64,000 nt of DNA from Enterocloster asparagiformis (GCA_018380885.1 JAGZSY010000028.1:1-64000), one strand, 5' to 3'; positions 1-8,668 are shown, counted from the first letter of the stretch. Translations and numbers: made by a program. Notes: generated by a model from the letters alone, not told the origin.

Positions 1-13
1 CCTAACCTCCCTC

Positions 14-86
14 CAGTTGTGTAATTGTGCATAATACAACTGTTTGGGTATTTTTAGCACTGCTATGATTATAGCATAAAAATACC
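14..86 (-). promoter_or_regulatory. Two-hairpin leader of the off-window gene
   Basis: Two inverted repeats fill the leader. The first has perfect 10-bp arms at 47-56 and 77-86, plus inner arms GCTAT/ATAGC at 62-66 and 71-75, and covers the -10 box. The second has 7-bp arms CAGTTGT/ACAACTG at 14-20 and 36-42 and ends right beside the Shine-Dalgarno sequence. The first could be an operator in DNA or a hairpin in RNA; the second could gate ribosome access. Confidence 0.5.
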
Positions 87-95
87 GTACGTCAA
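68..95 (-). promoter_or_regulatory. Sigma-A promoter of a gene beyond the left edge
   Basis: On the minus strand, -35 TTGACG (90-95) and -10 TATAAT (68-73) are 16 bp apart. The transcript would run off the left edge. A strong Shine-Dalgarno sequence (GGAGGGAGG, rc of about 4-12) lies just before the edge, so a minus-strand gene must begin immediately outside. In clostridia the gene after alaS is often ireB, but that identity is only an inference. Confidence 0.7.
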
Positions 96-146
96 GAATA
101 AATTAATAAAACTTTCATTTATTTTGTTTTTTAAGGGAAACAGGCG

Positions 147-2795
147 CTATTTTGTCTGTTCTCCGACTACCTCGACTGCCTTTTTGAGGGCCTCCTCAAC
201 GCCGGCCGGGTTCTTTCCGCCGGCCTGGGCCATGCCGGGACGGCCGCCGCCGCCTCCGCCCACCAGGCCCGCGATGGCCTTGATCAGGTTCCCCGCGTGA
301 GCGCCCTTCTTCTGCGCCCCGTCGGTGGCGGTGGCCATCAGGTTCACCTTGCCGTCCATCACGGAGGCGATGAGAACCACGCCCTCGCCCAGCTTATCCT
401 TCAGCTGATCGCCCAGGCCGCGCAGGCCGTTCATGTCCACATCCGCCACCTGGCTGGCCAGCACCTTGACGCCGTTCACCTCTTTTACCTGGCTCATCAC
501 GTCGCCCAGAGAATCCTTGGCAAGCTTGCTCTTTAACTTCTCGTTCTCAGCGCCCAGAGCCTTGATCTCCTCCAGCAGCGCCTCAATCTTCGCGTTCAGG
601 CCCCCAGGGGTGGTCTTGGCCGTCCTGGCCGCCTCGTGCAGCTCTCTCTCAACTTCCTCATAGTGCTTCATCAGCCCTTCGGAGGTCAGAGCCTCGATAC
701 GGCGCACCCCGGCCGCAATACCTGTCTCGGACAGAATCTTGAAGGAGGAGATGCTGCCGGTGTTTGACACGTGGGTTCCGCCGCAGAGCTCTGTGGAGAA
801 ATCGCCCATCTTCACAACGCGGACCTCGTCCCCGTACTTCTCGCCGAACAGCGCCATAGCGCCGGTCTTTTTCGCCTCGTCCAGGGTCATCACCTGGGTT
901 TCAACAGCCAGGCCAGCCCGGATCTCCTGGTTCACCAGCTCCTCCACCTTCTTGATCTCCTCGGGAGTCATGGAGGAAAAATGGGTGAAGTCAAAGCGCA
1001 GACGCCCGGCGTCCACGTAGGAACCGGACTGCTTTACATGCTCGCCCAGCACCAAGCGCAGCGCCTTCTGAAGCAGATGGGTGGCGCTGTGGTTCTGGCA
1101 GGTCAACGCGCGGTTTCTGGCGCAGACGGACAGGGTCACGGTGTTGCCGTTCTGCAGCATGCCCTTGGTCACCACGCCCACATGGCCTACCTTGCCGCCC
1201 TGAAGATGAATGGTGTCCTCGACCTTGAACTCGCCGTTCTGGCCGGTAATCACGCCCACATCGCCCTGCTGGCCGCCCATTGTGGCGTAGAACGGAGTCT
1301 GCTCCACGATCACGGTGCCTCTCTGGCCGTCGGTCAGAGCCTCCACGATCTCGTCCTCGGTGGTGAGAACGGTGATCTTAGAATCCGCCGTCAGCTGATT
1401 GTATCCCACAAATTCCGTGGTGATGGCGGGATCGATGGACTGGTATACCGTCACGTCCGCGCCCATATAGTTGGTGGTCTTTCTCGCGTTTCTGGCCTTA
1501 TCCTTCTGCTCCTTCATGGCGGCGGCGAATCCGTCCTCGTCCACTCCGTAGCCTTTTTCCTCCAGAATTTCCCTGGTCAGGTCCAGGGGGAAGCCGTAGG
1601 TGTCGTACAGCTTGAAGGCGTCGGCTCCGGCCAGGGTTTTCTCACCCTTTTCCTGCATCGCCTCCACCATGTCGTTCAGGATGGACAGACCCTGGTCAAT
1701 GGTCTTGTTAAACTTGTCCTCCTCCTGCTCGAGCACCTTGAAGATCATGGCCTTGTTCTCCTCCAGCTCCGGATATCCGTCCTTGGACAGCTCGATCACG
1801 GTGCCGGCCAGCTCCGCCATAAACTTGCCCTCTATCCCCAGCTTTCTGCCGTGACGCGCGGCGCGGCGCAGCAGGCGGCGCAGCACGTATCCGCGGCCCT
1901 CGTTGGAGGGCATGATTCCGTCGGAAATCATAAAGGTGCAGGATTTCACGTGATCCGCAACGATGCGCAGGGATACGTCGGTCTCATGGTCCTTCTGGTA
2001 TTCCGTGTGTGCCAGCTGGCAGACGCGGTCAAGCAGCGCTTTGTTGGTGTCTACCGTGAACAGGGAATCCACGCCCTGGACCACCACGGCCAGACGCTCC
2101 AGGCCCATGCCTGTGTCGATATTCTTGTGCTGAAGCTCTGTGTAATGGCCCTTTCCGTCGTTGTCGAACTGTGTGAACACGTTGTTCCACACCTCGATGT
2201 AACGGTCGCACTCACAACCCACGGTACAGCCGGGCTTGCCGCAGCCGTACTTCTCTCCCCGGTCGTAATACACCTCGGAGCAGGGGCCGCAGGGGCCTGA
2301 GCCGTGCTCCCAGAAGTTGTCCTCCTTGCCGAACTTGAAAATGCGCTCAGCCGGGATGCCGATCTCCTCGTTCCAGATGCGGAAGGCCTCGTCGTCCTCC
2401 AGGTATACGGAAGGGTACAGTCTGTCCGGGTCCAGGCCCACCACATCGGTCAGAAACTCCCAGGTCCAGTGGATGGCCTCGTCCTTAAAGTAATCTCCGA
2501 AGGAGAAATTGCCCAGCATCTCAAAGAAGGTGCCGTGGCGGGCGGTCTTTCCGATATTCTCGATGTCGCCGGTGCGGATGCATTTCTGGCAGGTGGTCAC
2601 GCGCTTTCTCGGCGGAATCTCCTGGCCCGTAAAATAAGGCTTTAAGGGCGCCATACCGGAGTTGATCAGCAGCAGGCTGTTATCATTATGCGGAACCAGT
2701 GAAAAGCTCTTCATTGCCAGATGGCCCTTGCTCTCAAAGAATTCAAGGAACATCCGGCGCAGCTCGTTCACGCCGCGGTACTGTGGTTCTTTCAC
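147..2795 (-). CDS. alaS: Alanine--tRNA ligase
   Basis: Charges tRNA-Ala with alanine and hydrolyses mischarged Ser/Gly-tRNA in the cytoplasm. Numbered from the in-frame ATG at 2810, it is 887 aa, normal for AlaRS. The class II catalytic core fills the first ~250 residues (GTFFEMLGNFSFGDYF near 93-108). The editing domain carries the zinc/tRNA motifs HSATH (574-578) and CGGTH (676-680). The C-Ala (DHHA1) domain ends with a glycine-rich stretch (GGGGGGRPGMAQAGG). The ATG at 2810 has no good ribosome site, whereas a GTG five codons later (2795) has GGAGG 8 nt upstream, so I prefer GTG. It has its own sigma-A promoter at 2901-2929 and a leader of about 85-100 nt. No T-box consensus was seen in that leader. 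Identity is certain; only the start is open. Confidence 0.97.
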   Translation of the reverse strand: MKEPQYRGVNELRRMFLEFFESKGHLAMKSFSLVPHNDNSLLLINSGMAPLKPYFTGQEIPPRKRVTTCQKCIRTGDIENIGKTARHGTFFEMLGNFSFGDYFKDEAIHWTWEFLTDVVGLDPDRLYPSVYLEDDEAFRIWNEEIGIPAERIFKFGKEDNFWEHGSGPCGPCSEVYYDRGEKYGCGKPGCTVGCECDRYIEVWNNVFTQFDNDGKGHYTELQHKNIDTGMGLERLAVVVQGVDSLFTVDTNKALLDRVCQLAHTEYQKDHETDVSLRIVADHVKSCTFMISDGIMPSNEGRGYVLRRLLRRAARHGRKLGIEGKFMAELAGTVIELSKDGYPELEENKAMIFKVLEQEEDKFNKTIDQGLSILNDMVEAMQEKGEKTLAGADAFKLYDTYGFPLDLTREILEEKGYGVDEDGFAAAMKEQKDKARNARKTTNYMGADVTVYQSIDPAITTEFVGYNQLTADSKITVLTTEDEIVEALTDGQRGTVIVEQTPFYATMGGQQGDVGVITGQNGEFKVEDTIHLQGGKVGHVGVVTKGMLQNGNTVTLSVCARNRALTCQNHSATHLLQKALRLVLGEHVKQSGSYVDAGRLRFDFTHFSSMTPEEIKKVEELVNQEIRAGLAVETQVMTLDEAKKTGAMALFGEKYGDEVRVVKMGDFSTELCGGTHVSNTGSISSFKILSETGIAAGVRRIEALTSEGLMKHYEEVERELHEAARTAKTTPGGLNAKIEALLEEIKALGAENEKLKSKLAKDSLGDVMSQVKEVNGVKVLASQVADVDMNGLRGLGDQLKDKLGEGVVLIASVMDGKVNLMATATDGAQKKGAHAGNLIKAIAGLVGGGGGGRPGMAQAGGKNPAGVEEALKKAVEVVGEQTK

Positions 2796-2900
2796 TTTAT
2801 TTTCCTCCATATCTTTACATCATAAATTGGCGCAAGCCACAGCCTGGCCGCGAATCACCTGCCGCCGGCCGCCGGACATACGCCGTATTTCATAACCGTC

Positions 2901-2929
2901 ATTTTACCATATCGTTATCTATTAATCAA
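2901..2929 (-). promoter_or_regulatory. alaS promoter
   Basis: -35 TTGATT (2924-2929), 17-bp spacer, -10 TAAAAT (2901-2906) on the minus strand. The intergenic stretch 2811-3130 otherwise holds a GC-rich leader with short inverted repeats and, next to the upstream gene, a terminator. I see no further gene in it. Confidence 0.7.
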
Positions 2930-3072
2930 GCGGGAATTGCAGAAAGAAATGCGCTTTCAGGGCCATTTTGCCTGTGTTTTGACGGTTTTCCCGCCCTCTT
3001 TCCACACGGCCGTTTTTACAGACGCAGCCCCGTCCCAGGCCCGCCCAGGCAGATCCCCCGGCTTCCCCAGAC

Positions 3073-3096
3073 GAAAAAAGCCCGGTTTCCCGGGCT
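3073..3096 (-). terminator. Terminator of the LprI-domain gene
   Basis: Minus-strand hairpin with arms AGCCCGG and CCGGGCT (3079-3085 and 3090-3096), a 4-nt loop and a run of six T residues. A textbook intrinsic terminator about 35 bp after the stop codon of the gene at 3131. Confidence 0.88.
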
Positions 3097-3130
3097 CAGA
3101 GTGCCGACAACGGCCGGGACTCTGTGAAAT

Positions 3131-4060
3131 TCATGGCTGCTTTATGATCAATTTTCCCTGCCTCAGCTCTTCATAGCGGTCTACCAGATCGTAGGCCCGG
3201 GATCTGGTGAGAGCCGTCAGGGAGGCTGTGACGCCCACTCCCTCCAGGCTGCCCGCGTTGTTTTTGGCGTTGTTCTCCACCGCCCTGGCCTCCCGATTGC
3301 GCATCCACTCCTGCTGCTCCGCGGCCAGGGAGGCTGCGCCGTCCTGATCCAGCGCGTCCAGAAGCGCGTTGTATATGATATTCATCTCGCCCTCCCAGAG
3401 CTTCAGCTCCGATTCCGCCGCGGCCTTTAGAGAATAGGCGCTGGAATCCTTATCCTCCTCCCGCAGCTTCTGAATCTGATTGTCCAGGTCCACAAGGCGC
3501 TGCCGGTAGTCCGTATCCGGAGACAGGGTTGTATATTCCGCCTGTCCGTTGGCTCCTTCCAGCGGGGAGGCCGGCATGGAGGAGGATTCGCCCTCGGCGG
3601 CTCCCGGCCCTGCACCCGGACCTGTTCTCGCCCTCGCTCCCGGACCGGCCCCTGGCCCGGCTGCGGTCTCAGCCTCCGCGATTTCCGACGCAGGCGCCGC
3701 CTCCTGAGGCGCCGCGGCTGCCTCTGCTTCCGCCGAGGTCGCCTGGGCGTCGGCCTGGACGCTCTCCTCCTGTGGGAGCGCCCTTCCGCTTTGATCCCGG
3801 CTCTCCCCTGCCGCCGCCATGGCAGGCGCAGCAGCCTGGGCCGTGGTCTCAGATGTCCCGCCCCCGCCGGCCCGGGTTCCTTCCGCCTGTCCGGCTGCGG
3901 CTTCATCGGCCTTCCCGCCGGCATTGTTCACCGTCTCAGGGACACCGGCCATCTCCTGCTTTGACTCCCTGCTGCTGATCACTGAGTTCGTATACTTGGT
4001 CACCAGCACGCCCACAACCAAAATACACAGAATCACCAGCCAAATCCGTCTGTTTTTCAT
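3131..4060 (-). CDS. Membrane-anchored protein with C-terminal LprI-like (DUF1311) domain
   Basis: From the ATG at 4060 (preceded by GAGG) the product is 309 aa. It has a short basic N-terminus and one hydrophobic segment (about residues 5-20: IWLVILCILVVGVLV), so the rest is probably outside the cell. A long low-complexity linker rich in Ala, Glu, Gly and Pro follows, including PGAGPGA-type repeats. The C-terminal ~120 residues resemble the lysozyme-inhibitor LprI / DUF1311 fold: LWEGEMNIIYNALLD, QQEWMRNREA and a final helix ending DLVDRYEELRQ. LprI domains in mycobacteria inhibit lysozyme; in Firmicutes the role is unknown, so a cell-wall or host-lysozyme role is inference. It stands alone between alaS and the Mop gene and has its own terminator. 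Upstream in-frame ATGs at 4069 and 4081 lack proper ribosome-site spacing. Confidence 0.75.
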   Translation of the reverse strand: MKNRRIWLVILCILVVGVLVTKYTNSVISSRESKQEMAGVPETVNNAGGKADEAAAGQAEGTRAGGGGTSETTAQAAAPAMAAAGESRDQSGRALPQEESVQADAQATSAEAEAAAAPQEAAPASEIAEAETAAGPGAGPGARARTGPGAGPGAAEGESSSMPASPLEGANGQAEYTTLSPDTDYRQRLVDLDNQIQKLREEDKDSSAYSLKAAAESELKLWEGEMNIIYNALLDALDQDGAASLAAEQQEWMRNREARAVENNAKNNAGSLEGVGVTASLTALTRSRAYDLVDRYEELRQGKLIIKQP

Positions 4061-4268
4061 ATGCCTCATTCCTGTTCTCACACTTCAATAACTTTACCTT
4101 AGCACAAAAAAATCCGAAAGGGAATAGCAATAAAAAAGGAGTAATAGATCGTAAGAGATATGTAAGAAAATACCGGCGGCAGCCGGGCAGCATGCGGACA
4201 GGGCGCAAAAGGGCCGGAGGACAGCTCCCGCAGGCGCCGCCTCCAGCCCATATTTTGCGCTGTTCGCG

Positions 4269-4685
4269 CTATTCGACCCCAAACATCACGGAGGTCGCTT
4301 TGATCACCGCCACAGCCTCTTTTCCCACCGCAAGGCCCAGCTCTTTTACCGCAGCCATGGAAATCGTGGCCGAGATACGGTTGTTCCCGGTGATATCCAA
4401 GGTCACGACGGCGTTCACAGCGCCCTCGCTGATATTGGATATCACGCCTTTGATCTTATTTCTGGCGCTCAGAGTCAGATCGCCCAGGCCGATCATCACC
4501 TCGGTGGCCTTCACCACAGCCACCGCCTCCCTGCCCGGAGCCAGCTCCAGCTCCCGGATGGCGGCCATGGAGATAGTCCCGGTAATCATTCCGCCCAGAT
4601 ATTCCATGGTTACAATGCCGTTCACTGCTCCCTCCTGGACCTTCACCACTTTGCCTGCGATCTGATTTCTTGCACTTAATTTCAT
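4269..4685 (-). CDS. Tandem Mop (TOBE) molybdate-binding protein
   Basis: 138 aa made of two Mop/TOBE domains of about 68 residues, each beginning with LSARN (residues 3-7 and 72-76) and holding the pattern GAVN...V.TISMAA...L.L..G..AVAV.KAT.VM. Di-Mop proteins bind molybdate or tungstate oxyanions and act as cytoplasmic storage or buffering proteins; the same fold serves as the ligand domain of ModE and ModC. The start at 4685 is set by GGGAGG 7 nt upstream; the ATG two codons earlier touches the ribosome site. No modABC, moa or mob genes are in the window, so it is an orphan here. It lies 56 bp downstream of rnhA in the same direction. The family call is firm; whether it stores or senses molybdate cannot be told. 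Confidence 0.85.
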   Translation of the reverse strand: MKLSARNQIAGKVVKVQEGAVNGIVTMEYLGGMITGTISMAAIRELELAPGREAVAVVKATEVMIGLGDLTLSARNKIKGVISNISEGAVNAVVTLDITGNNRISATISMAAVKELGLAVGKEAVAVIKATSVMFGVE

Positions 4686-4741
4686 GTTCATCCCTCCCGC
4701 GTCGGTTTGATAGAATGTGACCTGAATCACATATTCCGATT

Positions 4742-5224
4742 TTACTGTTCCAGCCCCTGGTCGACCATCAGCTTGTCCCCGTCCGCAGCACTGGTGGCCA
4801 GCTGGTCGCAGCGCTCGTTCTGGGGATGGCCGGCGTGGCCCTTAACCCAGATAAAACGCACCTGGTGGTTCTCCTTGGCCTTCAAAAGGCGCTTCCACAG
4901 GTCAATATTTTTCACCGGACCGCTCTTGCCGCGATTCCAGTTTTTGGCAATCCAGCTGTCGATCCAGTGCTGGTTGAACGCGTCGGTCAGGTACTTTGAA
5001 TCGGAATACAGCTCCACCGAACAGGGGCGGTTTAACGCCTCCAGCCCCACGATAGCCGCCATCAGCTCCATCCGGTTGTTGGTGGTCCGCACATAGCCTC
5101 CGGACATGGTCTTTTCGTGGAGCTGCCCCTGGCTGTCGGTGAAGTGCAGGACCACCCCGTAGCCCCCGGGTCCATCCGGGTTGCCTCTGGCCGATCCGTC
5201 CGTATAGATCTGTACGTTCGTCAT
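4742..5224 (-). CDS. rnhA: Ribonuclease HI
   Basis: 160-aa RNase HI, which cuts the RNA strand of RNA-DNA hybrids with divalent metal ions. All active-site residues are visible: D9 in YTDGSARGNP, E53 in NRMEL, D75 in YSDSKYL, H130 in VKGHAGH and D140 in NERCDQLA. The basic handle region (WIAKNWNRGK, 91-100) is present, as in the E. coli enzyme. The length is typical. The beta-CASP gene ends about 50 bp upstream in the same direction. Together with rnhB at 25219 the window encodes both RNase H types. Confidence 0.96.
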   Translation of the reverse strand: MTNVQIYTDGSARGNPDGPGGYGVVLHFTDSQGQLHEKTMSGGYVRTTNNRMELMAAIVGLEALNRPCSVELYSDSKYLTDAFNQHWIDSWIAKNWNRGKSGPVKNIDLWKRLLKAKENHQVRFIWVKGHAGHPQNERCDQLATSAADGDKLMVDQGLEQ

Positions 5225-5273
5225 GTGTTTTCTCTCCTGTCTGTTCTATGTTCTGATTTCTGTCTTTTATGGC

Positions 5274-6875
5274 TCAGCGCTCCCACTTCTCGCAGAGCGC
5301 CAGGATCTGATCCGTAAACTTCTGCAAATCCTTGTTGGCGCCGCCCTCGTTGCTCCGGATTACCTCCATCAGCTGCTGCCCCGCATTCACCAGCCTGGTG
5401 TAGATACCGGTGGCCTTGCGGCGCTTAGCCGTCTCCTTCTCGATGAGCACAGGCTCGGCTTCCTTGATCCAGCAGCCGGCAATCAGGTCGAACTCGGAAC
5501 CCGAGTACGGCGCTTTGGCCCTGTAGCCCATTTCCTCGGCCAGCACGCGGGTGAACTCCGTGCAGTTTTCCTCATCCCCGTGGACCGTAAACACATACTG
5601 GGGCCGTTCCTTAAAGGAGAGCAGCCAAGTCAGCAGGCCGTCCTTGTCGGCGTGGCCGCTGATCCCCTCCATGTGGGCGATATTGGCCCGCACGTCGATC
5701 TCCTCGCCGAAGATCTTCACCGCAGGCGCCCCGTCCTCCAAAAGGCGTCCCAGCGTGCCCTCTGCCTGATATCCGGCGAACACAATGGTGGACTCCGGCC
5801 GCCACAGATTGTGCTTCAGATGATGGCGGATCCGGCCTGCATCGCACATTCCCGCCGCGGAGATAATCACCTTGGGCGTGGTGTCGAAGTTGATATTTTT
5901 GGACTCGTCGCTGGTGACGGAAAGCTTCAGCCCCGGAAAATCGATGGGGTTGATCCCCCGCTCCACCAAAGCCTTGGTCTCGTCGTCGTAGCACTCCGCC
6001 ATATTCAGCTTGAACACGTGGGTGGCCTCCACAGCCAGCGGGCTGTCCACGTACACGTCGAAGCCGTCGTGGCCCTGGATCATGTTCTCTTCCTTGATTC
6101 GGCGGATAAAGTACAGCAGCTCCTGGGTTCTGCCCACCGCGAAGGCGGGAATCACCACATTGCCGCCCCGGTCCAGGGTCTCCTGGATAATCTTGGCCAG
6201 CTCCGGCACGTGATCCACATTTTTCTTGTGATGGCGGTTTCCGTAGGTGCTCTCCATGATCACGTAGTCGGCCTGGTCTATATACTGGGGATTGCGGATC
6301 AGGGGTTTGTTCTGGTTGCCGATATCGCCGGAGAACACGATTTTCTTCGTGACCTTGCCCTCCGTGGCCCAGACCTCGATGGAGGCCGAACCCAGCAGAT
6401 GCCCCACGTCCGTAAACCGCAGGGTGATATCGCTGTTCAGCTTAAACATCTGACCGTAAGCAACCCCCTCAAACAGCTTCAGCACGCCCGCGGCATCGTC
6501 GATGGTGTACAGCGGCTCAACCTCCCCCTTGCCTGCCCGGCGCGCCTTGCGGTTCTTCCACTCAGATTCCATTTCCTGGATATGGGCGCTGTCGATCAGC
6601 ATAATGTTGCACAGGTCCGCCGTGGCGTAGGTGGTGATAATCCGCCCCTTAAAGCCCCTGGCGTAGAGCCAGGGAAGCATTCCCGCGTGGTCAATGTGGG
6701 CGTGGGTCAAGAGCACGTAGTCGATCTGGTTGTAGGGCACCGGCAGGGGCGCGTTCTCGTACACGTTGTTCCCCTGCTCCATACCGCAGTCCACCAGAAG
6801 CTTTGTGTTCCCCGCTTCTAAATAGTGACAGCTTCCCGTAACCTCATGATCCGCCCCAATAAATGTCAGCCTCAT
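5274..6875 (-). CDS. MBL-fold beta-CASP RNA nuclease-like protein
   Basis: About 533 aa. The N-terminal metallo-beta-lactamase domain holds THAHIDHAG (about residues 57-65), the HxHxDH zinc motif, and later VGHLLGS and FSGDIGNQNKP. A beta-CASP domain follows (STYGNRHHKK, AFAVGRTQELLY, SAAGMCDAGRIRHHLKHNL, GISGHADKDGLLTWL), then a C-terminal RMMBL-like end. This arrangement matches bacterial YSH1/CPSF-73-like proteins (COG1236), predicted exonucleases acting on RNA 3' ends. It is distinct from RNase J, which lacks the SAAGMCDAGR version of the motif. The start at 6875 has AGGGGAG about 6 nt upstream; the ATG two codons earlier is too close. A candidate promoter is at 6953-6982. The exact substrate is unknown. 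Confidence 0.9.
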   Translation of the reverse strand: MRLTFIGADHEVTGSCHYLEAGNTKLLVDCGMEQGNNVYENAPLPVPYNQIDYVLLTHAHIDHAGMLPWLYARGFKGRIITTYATADLCNIMLIDSAHIQEMESEWKNRKARRAGKGEVEPLYTIDDAAGVLKLFEGVAYGQMFKLNSDITLRFTDVGHLLGSASIEVWATEGKVTKKIVFSGDIGNQNKPLIRNPQYIDQADYVIMESTYGNRHHKKNVDHVPELAKIIQETLDRGGNVVIPAFAVGRTQELLYFIRRIKEENMIQGHDGFDVYVDSPLAVEATHVFKLNMAECYDDETKALVERGINPIDFPGLKLSVTSDESKNINFDTTPKVIISAAGMCDAGRIRHHLKHNLWRPESTIVFAGYQAEGTLGRLLEDGAPAVKIFGEEIDVRANIAHMEGISGHADKDGLLTWLLSFKERPQYVFTVHGDEENCTEFTRVLAEEMGYRAKAPYSGSEFDLIAGCWIKEAEPVLIEKETAKRRKATGIYTRLVNAGQQLMEVIRSNEGGANKDLQKFTDQILALCEKWER

Positions 6876-6952
6876 CTGCATTCTCCCCTCTGTCTCTGTT
6901 TTTTCCGGGATTGACAGTCGCAGCGCTTGAATTTTCTGTCAATTCTGGTTCT

Positions 6953-6982
6953 AGTATAGCATAATCACTGAGAACAATGCAA
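6953..6982 (-). promoter_or_regulatory. Candidate promoter of the beta-CASP gene
   Basis: Minus strand: -35 TTGCAT (6977-6982), 18-bp spacer, -10 TATACT (6953-6958). It lies about 80 bp before the start codon in the AT-rich gap after spoIVA. Confidence 0.5.
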
Positions 6983-7033
6983 ACATTCTTTTGTGAACAA
7001 AGATTGTGTTTGATCACAGCTTCCCATGCCCGG

Positions 7034-8509
7034 TCAAATGATGATGCAGATCATGCCGCCGTTGCTGTCGTTGATGATTTTCTGCAATGTATCCTGCAAT
7101 TTCAGCTGGCAGTCCTCGGTCATCTGGGATATCTTGGCCTGGATTCCGTCCTCCACAATCTGCTCCACGGACTTCCCGAAAATATTGGCATTCCAGATTC
7201 CGTCGTCGCTGTCCTTGGCATTTTCCTTTATGTAGGCGATTAAATCCTCGGCCTGCTGTTCGCTGCCCACAATGGGCGCGATCTCAGTCTCGATATGGGC
7301 CTTGATCAGGTTGATGGACGGCGCCTCCGCCTTCATCTTTACCCCGTATTTGTTGCCGTGTTTGATCACCTGCGGTTCATCCAGCACGATCTCCGACCGC
7401 TCCGGCGTCACTACCCCGTAGCCCTTTAAACGCACCTGGGTCAGGGCGTTCTGCACCTTCTCGTACTCCTTCTGCATGGCGGCCAGATTGCTCAGGGTCT
7501 GCATGAGCTGGTACTCTCCCTCGATGGGCAGGCCCACATAATCGCTGAGAATCTGATAGTAATAGCTGTCGTCCATATCCACCTGCACGGCCACGCTGCC
7601 GTCGGCCATGCGCATGTTCTTGACGGACATTCCCCGGATCGCCTCCGCGTTCTGCCCAGCCAGTTCCGCGGCCACATCCTTCATGTGGGCAACCTTCTGG
7701 ACAACGCCCTTGGCGGCCTGGATCACCTGGGCCTTCAGCCAGTGGGTGGAGGGCAGGATTTCCAGCCATTTGGGGATGTGGAAATCGATCTCCGTCACCG
7801 GAAATTCCTTCAGCACGCGTTCCAGGATATGGAAAACGTCGTCCTTTTTCAGCTGTTCGCAGTTCACCGGCAGCACGGACACCTGGTAGGTCTCCGACAT
7901 CTCCTTCGCCAGCTTCGCCGTCTCATCGGAGTAAGGTTTGACGGAATTCAGCAGCACGATGAAGGGTTTCCCCAGCTTTTTCAGCTCATCGATGGTCTGG
8001 TTTTCCGCCGCTATGTACCCGGGCCGCTTTAACTCGCCGATGGAACCGTCGGTGGTCACCACGATTCCGATGGTGGAGTGGTCGTTGATCACCTTGCGGG
8101 TGCCGATCTCCGCTGCCTGGGTGAAGGGAATCTCGTTCTCGAACCAGGGCGTTTTCACCAGCCGCTCCTCGCCGTTCTCAATGTGTCCCGCCGCGCCTTC
8201 CACCATAAAGCCCACGCAGTCGATCAGCCGCACCTTGGCCTCAATTCCGTCCGCCAGGCTGATGCTGGCCGCCTCCTTGGGAATGAATTTGGGCTCCGTG
8301 GTCATAATCGTCTTTCCTGCGGCGCTCTGGGGCAGCTCATCGCGGCTTAAGTTGCGCATGTTCTCGTCCTCCATGGCCGGAAGCACCAGAAGCTCCATAA
8401 AGCGTTTGATAAAGGTGGATTTACCGGTGCGGACCGGGCCCACAACGCCGATATAGATCTCCCCTCCTGTTCTGGCCTGGATATCTTTGTATACATTAAA
8501 ATTGTCCAT
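7034..8509 (-). CDS. spoIVA: Stage IV sporulation protein A (spore coat morphogenetic ATPase)
   Basis: 491 aa, the usual length of SpoIVA. The protein polymerises by ATP hydrolysis on the outer forespore membrane to form the base of the spore coat. A P-loop (GPVRTGKS, residues 24-31) follows the typical N-terminus NVYKDIQARTGGEIYIGVVG. Switch-like motifs LIDCVGFMVEGA and TTDGSIGE come next. The C-terminal part ends SNGGMICIII, close to the conserved tail that contacts SpoVM. Its presence marks the organism as an endospore former. The ribosome site AAGGGGG is 7 nt before the ATG. A sigma-E-like promoter fits at 8537-8565, as expected for mother-cell expression. It is a single-gene unit. Confidence 0.97.
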   Translation of the reverse strand: MDNFNVYKDIQARTGGEIYIGVVGPVRTGKSTFIKRFMELLVLPAMEDENMRNLSRDELPQSAAGKTIMTTEPKFIPKEAASISLADGIEAKVRLIDCVGFMVEGAAGHIENGEERLVKTPWFENEIPFTQAAEIGTRKVINDHSTIGIVVTTDGSIGELKRPGYIAAENQTIDELKKLGKPFIVLLNSVKPYSDETAKLAKEMSETYQVSVLPVNCEQLKKDDVFHILERVLKEFPVTEIDFHIPKWLEILPSTHWLKAQVIQAAKGVVQKVAHMKDVAAELAGQNAEAIRGMSVKNMRMADGSVAVQVDMDDSYYYQILSDYVGLPIEGEYQLMQTLSNLAAMQKEYEKVQNALTQVRLKGYGVVTPERSEIVLDEPQVIKHGNKYGVKMKAEAPSINLIKAHIETEIAPIVGSEQQAEDLIAYIKENAKDSDDGIWNANIFGKSVEQIVEDGIQAKISQMTEDCQLKLQDTLQKIINDSNGGMICIII

Positions 8510-8536
8510 AAATATACCCCCTTGCTATGCTGATAT

Positions 8537-8565
8537 AGTATATGCAAGAGGGTATGACCGTATGC
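8537..8565 (-). promoter_or_regulatory. Candidate sigma-E promoter of spoIVA
   Basis: Minus strand: GCATACG (8559-8565) as -35 and CATATACT (8537-8544) as -10, 14 bp apart. The B. subtilis sigma-E consensus is roughly kmATATT - N13-15 - CATACAmT, so the -10 fits better than the -35. It lies about 30 bp before the spoIVA start codon. Confidence 0.45.
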
Positions 8566-8668
8566 TGTAAAGTGCGCCGGGCTTTGCGCGGCCGCCGCCA
8601 GTGCAGGCCCGTGGGACCTGATCCCCGCCGCCGGAGCGCGTCTGCGCGGCCCTCCTGCGGGCGCAGCG

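Noticed and set aside
771..2300. Long open frame (509 codons) on plus opposite alaS
   Set aside because: Antisense shadow of GC-rich alaS codons. It has a His/Leu/Val/Gly-rich, family-free composition and no ribosome site. The same holds for plus frames at 5223-6821, 16031-17689, 30437-31930 and 44037-45278.
2811..2900. T-box in the alaS leader
   Set aside because: Looked for the GGGTGGnACCGCG-type T-box sequence and a specifier loop; neither could be found in this short leader.
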